A program made the translations under genes and the position numbers. Shown here in pieces: positions 11,202 to 22,240 of a DNA stretch of 64,000 nucleotides (within the stretch, counting starts at the first letter, position 1; each line of letters starts with the position of its first letter). Where the stretch lies: contig OY829326.1 of NCBI GenBank assembly GCA_963691655.1, positions 149,190,998-149,254,997 of the forward strand, read 5' to 3'. Source of the stretch: Toxonevra muliebris (Eukaryota; Arthropoda; Insecta; Diptera; Pallopteridae). Below the pieces are notes generated by a model. It was not told where the DNA came from. It worked only from the letters and a program-made list of their open reading frames with translations, and did no database searches.

Positions 11202-11551
11202 ATATGTAAAGGAAAAACAAAACAAAAGCACTTGGATTTGTTTATTGTTTTTACAACTCATTTTGTTTTTTATTTATGTTGTCAATTGTGAAAAAATAAA
11301 AAGAGCAATTCAAGATTCTGCAATTTGAAATAATTTCTGCATAAATTAAAATTATTTATTTCGTTTATTTGTGCACAATTGTCAAAATCATCAAAAGAAT
11401 CAAGAAGCAAAACAAAACTCGAAAGAAATTCACATGTTTTCGTACTAAAACTTGGCAGCACTTGGCTTTTTTTTTGTTTAAATATGGCAATGTTTCCCCC
11501 TCACAAGAGAGAAAATATTATGAAGTATAGAGAATTTGGCAGCTAGCCTCA

Positions 11552-12121
11552 CAATAAAAGGAAAAACGCAGGCCTTTGTTATTTTCATTGTGTAACATTT
11601 TTCTTTAAGCAAAACTTACAAAAAGAAAAATTTCATAAATAGAGGTCCTGAGCTAAATGTATACCCTACAGATCATGAAGTCTCTTCTTTTAAGGTTGTC
11701 CTTAGCCCTTGTATGATCTTACAATTTAAAAGTATATTTGAAAACGGAATTACAGAACAGAAATTTGTTATCTTCAATTGGACAAATCTTCCAACAAATT
11801 TGTAAGAACCTGTGGTGAACCATTTTCTGTAAATCACTTAGCAGAAATAAATCGGAATTATGATATTTGGTTCTGACTTTTATTGTCTTAATTTAGCGGA
11901 TAGATTTATACCCATGGTCATAGACTATTTTCAAATATTTCTGGCACATTCCAATTATTGGGTTAATCTTGGATCTGCGATAATTTCAGCGTTCCCCATT
12001 TATATGATCGGCCGCAGATTTTGGGGGTACTTCACAGAAAAATGTTCATTCTGAAATCTTTAAATCTACTTGGAAACCGTCACAAAGTATTCACGATCAA
12101 GTTACGCATATGGAAGTAGAT
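11552..12121. other. Unannotated stretch
   Basis: AT-rich. The last part (about 12060-12121) probably belongs to the non-LTR retrotransposon whose C terminus begins to be readable at 12122. The short open frame at 11860-12054 has no recognisable domain. Confidence 0.4.
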
Positions 12122-12340
12122 CGGACACATTTAAGAAATCCGACCAACGAAATATACCGCTAAGCCCTTGTGTTGAAGGCAGCAGAAAGCCCAAAAGTCC
12201 CGTGGAAAAGAACATTTGAGAAGGAAATTCTAGATTCAGGAAAGTAGTGGAAGGAAATCAAAGACATCACCAAAGATCGCATTCAATGGAGACGATTCAT
12301 TATGGCTCTATGCTCAACTAGGGGTCTCAGGATAAAATAA
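12122..12340 (+). pseudogene. Non-LTR reverse transcriptase, C-terminal remnant
   Basis: One frame reads through from RTHLRNPTNEIYR to WKEIKDITKDRIQWRRFI, MALCSTRGLR and a stop at 12338-12340, broken by TAA (after NEIYR) and TAG (after DSGK). The order TLRKP-NEI-R, AL, GK-W-EIK, DR-WR, ALCSTR is the familiar C-terminal end of reverse transcriptases of several arthropod non-LTR retrotransposons. Everything upstream is missing. It may belong to the same group as the minus-strand fragment at 20545-20930, but they do not overlap, so this cannot be tested here. Confidence 0.7.
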
Positions 12341-12423
12341 AAGTCTTTAGTTACATAAATCAACAAGTTTTATCATATCAAGCTAAACCACCTTCCACTT
12401 CACCTATTCCCCTTAAATAATAC

Positions 12424-12545
12424 TACAGTCAATTTCATAACTATGTATGATAACCTTATAAATAAAAGAGGATTGTTAAATTTTAAAAATTTTTCTATAA
12501 AAATTCAAATAAAATAGTGGTTATATAGTTATGAAATAGACTGTA
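12424..12545. repeat. Tc1-type MITE, TACAGTC ends
   Basis: A short element of about 120 bp with inverted ends TACAGTCAATTTCATAACTA on the left and the complementary tagttatgaaatagactgta on the right (one mismatch). The terminal TA plus CAGT matches the usual boundary of Tc1-like elements, so TA is probably the target duplication. The interior is AT-rich with no frame. Confidence 0.8.
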
Positions 12546-12780
12546 GTTACGAACCATGATTTGTTGACCGTAGTTCAACTAGATATTTCTAGAATATTAT
12601 AAAAAAAATCCTTAATTTTCTAGATTTTATTTAAAAATATTCATAAAGATAAAAATTTTACAACTTTGTTTTTTATGCCAATTAAAATGTAAAGAAAATG
12701 TTTTATGCGGTTTTATAAGTGAATTTTTCTAATACGCGAATTTTTTATATCCGTCATCTACTGTACTTATAATTTTATGC

Positions 12781-13315
12781 TATAAACACAACCAAAGCAG
12801 CCGGCCTCTAACCGCTTACTTCTTCTTATGAGAGAATAAACACAATAAGAGCGTCAACCTCTAGCGTCAAGAATATGTAAAAGAAAAACAAAACAAAAAC
12901 AGTTGGATTTGATTATTGTTCAGTTTTTTTTTTTATTTACGTTATCAATTATGAAAAAATAAAAGGAAAACTTCAATATTCTGTGATTTGAAAAAATTGT
13001 TGTTTAAATTAAAATTATTTACATCTCTTATTTGTGCAAAAAACATCAAAAGAATGAAGAAACTAAAAGGAAACTCGAAAAAATAAATATATGTTTGTAC
13101 TAAAACTTGGCAGCACTTGTTTTTTTTTTTAAAATATGGCAATTTTTCCCCTCTCACAAGAGAGAAAATATTGTGAAGTTGAGAAAATTTGAATAGAATC
13201 AAGTGTAGCGTCGTTGAGGCGGCAGCTAGCCTCAGATATTTGTTCCCATACAAATTCATAAAATTCTGTGTGTTTGTTGTTGAAGCTGAGGCCGGCTGCT
13301 TTGGTTGTGTTTATA
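12781..13315. mobile_element. MITE family 2, copy B, complete
   Basis: 535 bp with 28-bp perfect inverted ends starting TATAAACACAACCAAAGC and extending into a GC-rich ccggcctc. The interior matches copies A and C, and copy C lies in the opposite orientation. The flanking bases differ at the two ends (atgc and the complement of atgg), and the same pair recurs at copy C, so the true terminus may extend a few bases further. The target duplication is not resolved. The open frame at 12945-13259 is AT-rich chance coding. Confidence 0.88.
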
Positions 13316-13567
13316 CCATATACTGAAAAATTCTAAAAATCCCAGACTTTTCTCTGAAATATTAAAAAATAAGCTTTAATTATATTAAGATTAGTGGCAG
13401 ACAAACCATTAGATGTCGCGCTAATATTTCTCTTGGATTAAAAAAGATGAATCTGTACCAAATTTAACAAAAGATCTTCTTTGATTGATTACAAATTTTC
13501 TTATATAGAAAATACAAATAAACCCTCATAGCTTAAGTGTAGTGAATGTGCCGTACATAAAGTACAA

Positions 13568-13771
13568 ATGCCACTGACAATCGCCACAGGTGGTTACCAC
13601 GGGCAACAACAACATTTGCAGGCGCGTTACAACTACGGCTATGGCTTGGTATTACGTGGAACAAATGTTATGGACGCGGGTTTGATTGTTTTTGCTATTG
13701 TTTTGGGCTTTTTAGTTTATTGCATTTTCAGTTCATGTATTTCATACCTTATTTTTTCTTCTGCATGCTGA
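13568..13771 (+). CDS. Possible host exon or chance open frame
   Basis: An ATG-initiated frame of 67 codons whose first 35 codons have a locally higher GC content and a Gly/Gln/Tyr-rich product (GGYHGQQQHLQARYNYGYG). The remainder is hydrophobic and AT-rich like an intron. A splice-acceptor-like CCACAG lies at about 13585-13590 and a weak donor GTATTA at about 13650, so a short internal exon is conceivable. I do not recognise the protein. It could equally be chance. Confidence 0.2.
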   Translation: MPLTIATGGYHGQQQHLQARYNYGYGLVLRGTNVMDAGLIVFAIVLGFLVYCIFSSCISYLIFSSAC

Positions 13772-13938
13772 CAGTATATACGATTTTAAATATTCAAACA
13801 AGCAAGCAAATCAACCCTGCCCTGTTTTTCCTCCTCCCATACATTTCTAATCCCCAAACCCTTTAAAGCATATTAATTTTCAGTGCTAAAAAAATGCGAA
13901 AGCCAACAAAAAAATATCGTAAGTAATGAATTGTTGAT

Positions 13939-13960
13939 GGGGAGGGGGGAGGGGGTTGGG
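13939..13960 (+). other. Candidate G-quadruplex motif
   Basis: Four closely spaced G-runs (4, 6, 5 and 3 G) separated by one or two bases fit the standard G-quadruplex pattern. It stands out in very AT-rich DNA. No function can be read from the sequence. Confidence 0.6.
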
Positions 13961-15450
13961 AAGAAAACGCCAAATGGGTGGAATTTAGAGCGTTAGGCTT
14001 TCTTGTTTACCTACACATTAGTGCACACTCCCATATTTTGTTTAGAGCCACCCTCAAATACATAAACAAGTTTTAATTTTTTTTCTTTTTACTTTTCTTT
14101 CATTCAATAGCTTTTTGTTTTATAATCAAAAACATAATAGAAACTAACAAAAAAAAAAAAAATTGAATAAACCCCGGTTCTACTAATGGTGAAATGTGCA
14201 ACAAGGATATGAGCACAGGATTACAGTGTTGCTTTTTCCTATTTTTATTAATTGGAAGTTCATTTGTTTGCGTTTTTGTTTCTGTTTCGTTTGTTTTTTT
14301 TATGCATTTGTTGCGTGCCATAAGGTATTTAATGCACTTTTATGTCAAATTTTCTATACCACAAATATATCAGAAGCGGCCCTGGCCCTAGTGGTAGAGG
14401 TAGTGATGTATGCAGGACATTGCACTTAAATTCATATAAACAATGAGTTTTTTTTATTCTCTGTTCTCTGTCAACAAAAAATAATAATAGTACTGAAATT
14501 ATAGTTAATTAAGTAATTTGAATTCCTCTGCCCCCATGCACCCTTCTAAGCATAAATGTGGGCGTGCTATGTTGCATATTTGATTTTCTCTTACACCTCT
14601 CCTATTTTTGGAAGCTACTGTACTTAAAGTTTTACTTTTCACATAAAATATACATAATATTTCAATTTATTGTTTCAAATGTCATTAATTACAAACTTTT
14701 ACTTATAAATCGTGTGCATGTATATATTCAGCGTATTGTCAATTGTACTTATAGTATAAAGTTTTTGCTAATACTACAAATTACATTTATGGTTTTGGCA
14801 AACTTTTCACAAAAGTTCAAGTTTCGCAAATAATTTCATAGAATTTTCTGCTTTTTGTTTTTGTCACCACAACGCTAAAATTTTGTTCCTTGCACACTTC
14901 AAGGTAGCGTTTCGTTTCGCAAACTTATATAGTTTTCATAGTTTTTAGTTGTGATTTTTTTTGTTTTTGTTTTAGTGTTAGTTTTGTGAGCGAAGCTTTT
15001 CCCCACAAATCATATGCAAAAGATTAAACTTCATTAGAGCATCGCCTTTTTTTATTTTGAGGAGAATGATTAACATTACACTCTTCGTAATATTATTTCT
15101 AATGTAAACACAGACGCGTTTTTTGCGCTGCGGATCCGCAACGTGAGGAGTTACAAGAATGCAGATGGTTGTATTGTGAAGTCAACCGGTATTCTACAGT
15201 TTCTATTCTATAGGTCTACCATTAAGGGGAAATTCCAGTTTAAAACTAGAAAAAATTAAGTTTTTTGGGTTTTTTTTTTTAAACTACGATATTTTGTTAC
15301 AAAATGGATAAGAGATGTAAGATAAAAGTATCTTATTGAAGAACAAAAAAAAAATGTTTGTTGTCCACTTTTGATCCAAGATGGCGGCGGTAGAATGTAT
15401 CTCCGAAAAAGTCCAGTCCGAGCTCCCTAATAAAGGTCGCCGTATAGGAA
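13961..15450. other. Unannotated stretch
   Basis: I find no supported gene. Overlapping short hydrophobic frames at 14100-14430 and 14558-14833 are T-rich and look like chance. A small repeat-like patch at 15370-15400 (gatggcggcgg) recalls the fold-back family but is too short to assign. Confidence 0.4.
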
Positions 15451-15494
15451 TATGAATTTGTACACACATACGCCAAATCAATTCTCAGGCGACG
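15451..15494. repeat. 44-bp repeat, exact match to 63373-63416 inverted
   Basis: The 44 bases ending in tctcaggcgacg are identical to the reverse complement of the left half of the palindrome at 63373-63448. A perfect match of this length 48 kb away points to a terminus of a recently active or conserved non-autonomous element. Its other end is not identifiable here. Confidence 0.8.
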
Positions 15495-16019
15495 ATTTCT
15501 CTATAAGTGGAATCCCAAAAAATTAAACTTTGCTCTTTGCCCTTTTTTAGGGACTTTTTTCTCAAAAAAAAAAAAAAACCAAAAAACACATATTTTTACA
15601 TAGAGCTTTTCTTAAAGAAAAAAAGGTGAGAGGAACATTCCATTTTTGAGGTTCCACTTATAGCCATCATGATAATAAATCGAACGCATTTTGGTTTTTC
15701 ACAATTAATTCAGTAGAATTTAAGATATCAGTCTTACCACGTCAAAAAACATCATTTGAGAAAAACGCGTTTAAACGCGTTTTTTTTAAATAAATTTTTA
15801 CATTTAAAAGTTAAACAAATGATTTTGTTATGCAAATTACTTTTATTCAGCCAACACTGGTGCATACTGAAGGTCTTTAAGTTCTGTCAACTTTTTTTGA
15901 TGCTCTGATTGGGCCTTTTTTGTCGTTGTACGTGCTTCTATAGAAATTTCTCAGCTCCTTCTGTTGGCTTGAGTTAAGCGAGTTTCGTTGATTTTCAAAA
16001 TCCGAAAACGTATTTTTTA

Positions 16020-16320
16020 GTGATTATGATACGAAAAATATGGCGATTTTGAATCGGGTGTTAGTTTTTTAAAATTCAAAATGGCGGATCCAATATGTCA
16101 AAAGAATCGATCCGATTATTTTGAAACCCGTTGCTTAGAGGTTTTCGGGTTGCTGATTACGAATCTAGCATTATATTTTGAAAATATAAAATGGCGGATC
16201 TAATATGGAGGAAGAATTTTAAAATATTGTTCGGATTCGCTTGAAATTCGTTACTAGGGAGTTTTTAGGTTCACTGATTACTTAATTTAATGTCGAATTT
16301 GTAATCAGCTCCATTTCCAA
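16020..16320. repeat. Tandem units of the fold-back family
   Basis: Two to three diverged units contain aaaattcaaaatggcggat and a gattacgaatct phrase, as in the central part of 9301-10180. This looks like an internal fragment of that element family or of a relative. Confidence 0.6.
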
Positions 16321-19296
16321 TTTGCAAGTTATGCATACACTGGTATCAGTGATGACTCCAAACGACCAAAGTTTTAATGTAAACTTTTTGCTAATTCATA
16401 TTTTCTGGTATTTTATGCGGTATTCGGTTAAAAACTGAACTCCCATTTTTGTCCCTTCTTCGGCAAGTTAAAAAATGCCTGATGAAATCGCAATGTTAGT
16501 CTGCTACTCTTTCTGTCGATACTCACTCTTCAATCGAGGTAATTCTTTCCTCGATTTATCGATATACAATTTGAAAGTATTTTCTTTAAATATGAAGACA
16601 TCAGAAATATTGTCTTCTTCGCCTTTTCTTTTGTTGCAGTTTGGAATTGCCAATGTCTTCTCCGGCTAATGGAATGGTGGCTTCTTTTGCATCATTTTCT
16701 CTTTCTCTCTCTTTAATATGGAATCTGGCATAGTGAAAATCGGACATAAGAAATTAAATTCTAAAGCAATGAGCAAAACTTTGACTTTAATATAATAGAA
16801 AATGAACTTAGATAAAGATATAAAATAATGCAAATTCTGTGAGGGAGTGATACAAAAATTTTAGTTCTTTAAGTAGTTTTTTATTTAATGTTTTCTCTCT
16901 TCAGGTTTTTAACGCTTCAGTCCATTGCGACTCTGTCTAGAGTTAGTTTCGGTTACTCTACAAATCAGAGGTCGTAATTAGAGCCATTGTTTTCATGTTC
17001 AGTACTAAAAACATCAAATCCATCTAGGTGTATTTAATTTAAACAGTACTTTAAATTTATGATATTTTTTTTCGATAAACGTTAAGTTTGGGTAAAAGTT
17101 TCTTCACTCCAACTCTTCACAAAACAATTTTGACATTGAAAAACGTTATGCACGTTATATAGTTCTTTTTTTAATATAATAAAAAATCTGAATACTGTAT
17201 TTCCACCTCAAACAATGCCTCAATATTATCTGCAGCACAAAGAATGTCACGAGTTTCAGAGAATGCGACAGAATTTCCTTCCGAAGAATAGAAATGTGTG
17301 GCACTACAATGTAAAGTCGTAGTGCGTTTTATAACTAATTGTCAGTGCATACAAACACTTTCAACATGTTTCTACCAACCATATACGTGATGTCTCTACT
17401 TTATTGTAGCGATACAATATGTGATATACGACTACATATATGCAATATAAAAACATGTATGCATACAGTTGTGGCATATATGATTATGTTGCAGCAATTG
17501 TTCGAAACTTTTGAAAGGCGGCAGCAGTAACAGCAAAATATATTGGAGCTGAAAAGTGTGAATGAAAAACTATAATGAAATTCGAAAATTCATTAAAAAA
17601 GTAGTTGAAAAAAATCATAAGTTATGGAGAAAAAGAGCGAAAAACTATATGCACGAAAAACATACGACAATACACTGGAAAATATTTTATATATAAATAA
17701 TTTAAATGTTAAAAAGTTACCAATCGATTTTTCTTCTTTTTTTTTTCTATCCCATAGAAAAAAAAACAAGAAAAAAGAAAAACCACAATTGAATTCAAAG
17801 AAAAAGAAAATTTGTATTTGTATTTAAAAAAAATAAAGAAAAACCGCAGGCGAAGGTAAATTTTCGCACCTTGTCATGTTTCATTCATGTTGCCTCACGC
17901 TGTTGGATGTTGTTGCTGTTGAAGCATTTCTATGGTTTTATTGGCACAATTTTCTGCTTTCGTTACAACCAAATGGCAATGACATTTTTTTTTAATAGTA
18001 CGTACCTACAAATTTCAACTGAAAGTAAAAAAGGAAATTGTAAATTAAAGTGTAAATTTAATTGTTGCTTAATAATTGTGGAAAACCATTAAAAACTAAA
18101 ATGGGCGCACTATAAAACGCCTAAATAAAAAGGTAAAAAAAAAAAAAAAAAATTGAGACAGCACCACCATCAACTGTTATTGCTGCCATTTAACGCCACC
18201 GTTTATTGAAATTTGCATTGAAACATTTTCAATGTTTTTAGTCTAAGGCCAGTCAGTGTAAGCTTAAACGTTAAGCGTGTTGTACTACGGTACCATTTAC
18301 CATTCCAATTGAGTAGAACGGGCGAGCAGCAATTGGTGCCATGCTTTGTTTAATTTCTACACCCATGTATCTTTGCAATAAATTAAAATTGTTTGCTAAA
18401 TTTTGCATGCAGCTTAAAACTAATGATCTTGTAACTGTTCACTATGAAAAGTAGCAGCTGCGGAATAAAAATGATTAGCGGTAGAATGGTCAGATTTAGT
18501 AATTTTTATTTTTCAACTATTTATGTGCATTATTAGTGCATTTGAAGGTGATACTGGCGTTATGCTTTTTGAGTTAATTTTGTAGCAGATGTGCCTAAAT
18601 TTCGGGCTATGATGCCAGGTAGTCTAGTTATCTTAGTCGAAGTCGAAAACCATGTCGAATTTTCTCCAGCAGATTATAGAAGTACAAAGGTTTATCACTA
18701 CCACTTTTGCATAACTCAAAACGAATTTCATAACTTAAAAAAATATATAACTTCTAGAAGCACATAAAACAGATGTAAGCATTTAATTACTAAGCTTGTA
18801 TTTATCAATTTGCAATTTGTAATGTTTTCAAATAAATAATTGATTTTCTTTTTTACAATCAACAAATTTGATAATTTACACTTGGGGGTAAATTCAATTT
18901 AAAATACTCTCATATATTTGTGTGTAATTATAATTACTAAATTGCATTTGTTAATTATATATGATGATGACGGCTACTTCCACATTTTTCTAAATCGCAA
19001 TGAGCTTGTAAACTTTCTTCTAAATAAATTTATAAATGCAAATTACTATCTACTTATGATTATGAGCACGTTCTTCTAAGCACTTTTAAATAAATTTAAA
19101 TGAAATATTTAAAATTTTACAAAGTCTAAAAGTAGAGCTAAAATTAAATGCTTTTTAAAAGTAGTTTACACCTGGTTGAAACCTATCAAGGTCTAGACCA
19201 GTGAAGCCAATCCCTAAACTCACTACGGCAAAGCTTTTACGCTAATTCGAGTTGTGCAAGTGAAAAGCTATGAGCTTAAAAACTACATCATTATGG
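16321..19296. other. Unannotated AT-rich stretch
   Basis: About 3 kb without a gene or transposon end that I can support. Homopolymer A or T runs occur at about 17730-17760 and 18132-18152. Short frames at 16475-16669, 17339-17530 and 17871-18092 have no recognisable domain. Confidence 0.4.
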
Positions 19297-19838
19297 TATA
19301 AACGCAACCAAAGCAGCCGGCCTCAGCTTCAACAACAAACACACAGAATTTTGTGAATTTGTATGGGAACTAATTTCTGAGGCTAGCTGCCGCCTCAACG
19401 ACGCTACACTAGATTCTGTTCAAATTTTCTCAACTTCACAATATTTTCTCTCTTGTGAGAGGGGAAACATTGCCATATTTTTCAAAAAAAAAACCAAGTG
19501 CTGCCAAGTTTTAGTACGAAAATATATGTATTTTTTTCGAGTTTCATTTTAGTTTCTTCATTCTTTTGATGATTTTTGCACAAATGAACGATGTAAATAA
19601 TTTTAGTTTATACAACAATTTTTTCAAATTACAGAATATTGAAGTTTTCCTTTTTTTTTTTGATAATGGATAACGTAAATAAAAAAAAACTGAGTTGATA
19701 AAACAATAATCAAATCCAACTTCTTTTGTTTTGTTTTTCTTTTACATATTCTTGACGCTAGAGGTTGACGCTCTTATTGTGTTTATTCTCTCAGAAGAAG
19801 TAAGCGGTTAGAGGCCGGCTGCTTTGGTTGTGTTTATA
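19297..19838. mobile_element. MITE family 2, copy C, complete
   Basis: 542 bp, inverted relative to copy B. The left end is TATAAACGCAACCAAAGC (one change from consensus) and the right end is its complement gtttata. It has no eL41 segment: the sequence at the matching place runs ttttacatattcttgacgc without interruption. It therefore serves, with copy B, as the empty reference for copy A. Confidence 0.88.
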
Positions 19839-19845
19839 GCATAAA

Positions 19846-20098
19846 GATGAATTCACTGATCGAGTGTTGCATAAATTTGCTTCTTTTCTTTTGGTCTCTC
19901 GCAAAGAGAGTGTGCAACAATGAAATGTTGCCATCATAGAAAATTGTCATTTTAAGGCAGACAATAATTTGAATATGGCAGCTTCTTGCCAAGAGAGGGC
20001 AATCCCTTTTCCTTACCATCTTAATTTGAGAGAGCTAAAAACTTTATGTAAAAAAATGAAAAGAGAGCATAAAACTCTACCGGTGAATTCTCTTTTAG
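19846..20098. repeat. MITE-like element adjoining copy C
   Basis: About 250 bp with inverted ends: gaattcactgatcgagt on the left pairs with actctaccggtgaattc on the right, with a few mismatches. It starts about 8 bp after copy C ends. A related sequence abuts copy A (10795-10905). No gene inside. Confidence 0.6.
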
Positions 20099-20544
20099 CT
20101 TAGATTAGTGTTAACCATTGACAAAATGCATATCTGTTAGCTCTTCAGAAAGCTTTAACACTAAAGCATTGAAATCTGTACGGGGAAGGAAACTGCGGCA
20201 AGCTTTTTGCAAGCACATCAGTCGTATACATATTAAAGAGCCTTTTTAGTAAAGTTTAAACCAGTAATACCGATTTCTAGGAGAAAAGCTTTAAAACTTT
20301 TTAATGATTTTCCAGGAAAACCGAAGGAAATGCTTTTTACTTGGAAGTAATAAGCATTCAAATCAAATCACCCTCATTTATCCTTTAGCTGTTGACGGGG
20401 CTTAGGTCCTCAATTCTATCATTATTGGTCCTTAGTTTTGAATTTCTAAGCCCTTTAAACTCTTCCAGATTGTTTTCAGTAGTTTCTTTCCTTTCTTTGT
20501 TGCGGGTTCAGTTCAGTGCTTGGCGGAAAATTTCGCTGGAAGTC

Positions 20545-20930
20545 TTATGCAAAGTTCCACTTGCGCCACTTGATCAGGACAGCGTACAGCGGAACGGAAT
20601 CCAAAAATATATTTTTGGTTTTTTTGAGGTTCATTTTTATGCCAAACATCTCTGGTATGATGCACGCATTAGTTGGAGACTTTGGATTGCATGTCAGACG
20701 GCTTAAGCGAGGGCAGTTTGCTTGTCTACGCAGACAGAAAGGTCTTCGGGATGTTCGTACAATTGAATGCCCCGTTTGTCCTGGTCTAGTGCTTTGCACG
20801 CTTGTCTTGGACTCAAATGATTCAGAGGGTTTGCGTATTGGATTAGCGAATCCCAGATGCATTGGTCCCCAATCGTGTCGAAGGTGGTCAATAAAGTCCT
20901 AGTAAAGAGTTGTTTGACGATTATGCGCAC
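20545..20930 (-). pseudogene. Non-LTR reverse transcriptase, internal remnant
   Basis: Minus-strand reading gives TTFDTIGDQCIWDSLIQYA, resembling reverse-transcriptase motif A (an AFDS-like Asp, then W--L--YGIP). It is followed by KRGIQLYEHPEDLSVCVDKQ, resembling the segment around the catalytic Y/F-A-D-D box (here degraded to P-EDL). In another frame comes GIKMNLKKTKNIFL, the usual G-L-N--KTK motif after the active site. Stops and frame changes separate the parts. The pieces and their order support a decayed non-LTR reverse transcriptase. The family is not determinable. Confidence 0.5.
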
Positions 20931-20944
20931 GATTTTTTCGGCTG

Positions 20945-21249
20945 TAATGCTCCATACACATTGACAATATCAGTTACACGAACATACGACTACGAAATTT
21001 TGTCGGCTACAACTGTCGCCGTGTAGTCAGCTACTAAACACAATAGAAGCGGCTCCAGCAACAAACACAACTAAAATAACAAATGCAAACGCTTCTTCTT
21101 CCTTTATCGCTTGTCAAATTAGAAATAGATTGCTCGGTAGTCATGTGGTCGTGCCGTTACCAAAATAATCGTCTCCATAAGAACGTGTGTTTTCATAATT
21201 TGACAGATGTAGTTGTGTAGCTGCCGTCATCAATGTGTATGGTGCATAA
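20945..21249. repeat. MITE with CCATACACATTGA ends
   Basis: About 305 bp with inverted ends: taatgctccatacacattga on the left and the complement of ttatgcaccatacacattga on the right. The similarity continues for another 25 bp at lower identity. The interior is not coding. The superfamily is unknown. Confidence 0.7.
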
Positions 21250-21589
21250 CCTTGCCTGTTGTTTCCGTGTTGAATGTTTTAACTTTACGTTGACTCTGTT
21301 GAGAGGAACCATTGATGGTGAGAAAGACCCTCAGATAGAATAAACCGTATCATGATTCAAATTTAAATCTAATCAGTAACACTGTGCAATTATTTCAGGA
21401 GTCATCTCATAGTCCCACGGCCTTCATGGCTTTCAAGTACAAGTATTGTATAGTCAAACCCCTGGACGGGTTTATTCAGATGGAGTAGAATATTAAAAAA
21501 ATTTGAGTTTTTTCGCTGGGTTAGAATTATAAAAGATGGACGCAAATATAATGCGTTGTTTTACATATTTGGAATTTTTCTTGCAGGGG

Positions 21590-21765
21590 TTTTTCATGCT
21601 GCTGATCACGAATCTGACACAAAAATTTTCAAAAATGAAATGTAGGATTCAAAATTGCGGTTGATTTGTTGAAAAATTTCCCTAATTATCATAAAAATGG
21701 GTATTGAGAAGTTTTTTGCATTGCTGTTCACGAAACTGTTAAAATTTTTGGTTAATATCCACAAA
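21590..21765. repeat. Fragment of the fold-back family
   Basis: It contains tttttcatgctgctgatcac and tcacgaatctgac, then ttcaaaattgcgg, in the order seen at 9340-9720. A diverged fragment abutting the mariner remnant. Confidence 0.45.
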
Positions 21766-21767
21766 TT

Positions 21768-22186
21768 AACCATCAGAGAATATTATTTGGGCATTTGAGG
21801 CGTTTGCGTGAAGCGATTCGCCGAAAGAGACCTGAATTGTGGACAGAAAACTCGTGGATTTTGTACCATGATAATGCACCGTCGCATAGTGCCATCATTA
21901 TTCGTAATTTTTTGATGAAAAATGCAACAAATACCATCCAACAGCTACCGGATTCACCTGATTTGGCTTCCTGTGGCTTCTTTCTGTTCAATCGAGTTAA
22001 AAACCATTATGGGGAACGCGTTTCAGCAGCCGAGAGGAAGTACTGGAAAAATCGCAGGAAGCACTGATGGACAGACCGAAAACCGAATATAAAAAATGTT
22101 TCGAGGATTGGATCAAGCGCTGGCATAAGTGTGTTGCAGTGGATGGGGATTACTTTGAAGGGGACAACATAGATTTAGATAAATAA
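21768..22186 (+). pseudogene. mariner transposase, C-terminal remnant
   Basis: The first frame reads LRRLREAIRRKRPELW, WILYHDNAPSHSA (second catalytic Asp in HDN), then SPDLASCGFFLFNRVK. In functional mariner transposases this last block is SPDLAPCDFFLF, where the second D is the third catalytic residue of the DD34D triad. Here it is Gly. A frameshift follows near 22055, after which KKCFEDWIKRWHKCV and DGDYFEGD lead to a TAA at 22184-22186, the normal C terminus. The N-terminal half and the first catalytic Asp are absent. Catalytically dead and truncated. Confidence 0.93.
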
Positions 22187-22240
22187 TCTTGTGTTTTTAA
22201 TTTTCTGAATAAATTCCGGGAACTTTTTGATCAAAGTGGT
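21768..22240 (+). mobile_element. 5'-truncated mariner element
   Basis: It comprises the transposase remnant plus about 55 bp of 3' sequence ending aactttttgatcaaagtggt, which has the character of a mariner terminal repeat (the complement of a ...caaaaagt end) next to a TA. The left end is missing, so the inverted repeat cannot be checked. Confidence 0.75.

Larger units (their letters stand above)
10915..11551. mobile_element. MITE family 2, copy A, carrying an eL41 segment
   Basis: The left terminus TATAAACACAACCAAAGC and the interior match complete copies B (12781-13315) and C (19297-19838): the gcgtcaacc-actagcgtc phrase, then the gaaaaacaaaacaaaa stretch, tggcagcacttg and ctcacaagagagaaaatatt. 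The match stops at about 11551 after cagctagcctca, so the right terminal repeat is lost. Unlike B and C, which run straight from gcgtcaagaat into atgtaaaag, copy A has about 190 bp of unrelated DNA there (about 11008-11201) that contains eL41. MITE sequence lies on both sides of that segment. Confidence 0.85.

Noticed and set aside
12945..13259. 104-codon minus-strand frame
   Set aside because: It lies inside MITE copy B and shifts or breaks in copy C, so it is not a conserved gene.
14100..14833. Several overlapping hydrophobic frames on both strands
   Set aside because: They are the expected translations of poly-T or poly-A rich DNA and overlap each other in antisense.
21773..21991. Minus-strand frame of 72 codons
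   Set aside because: Antisense of the mariner remnant.
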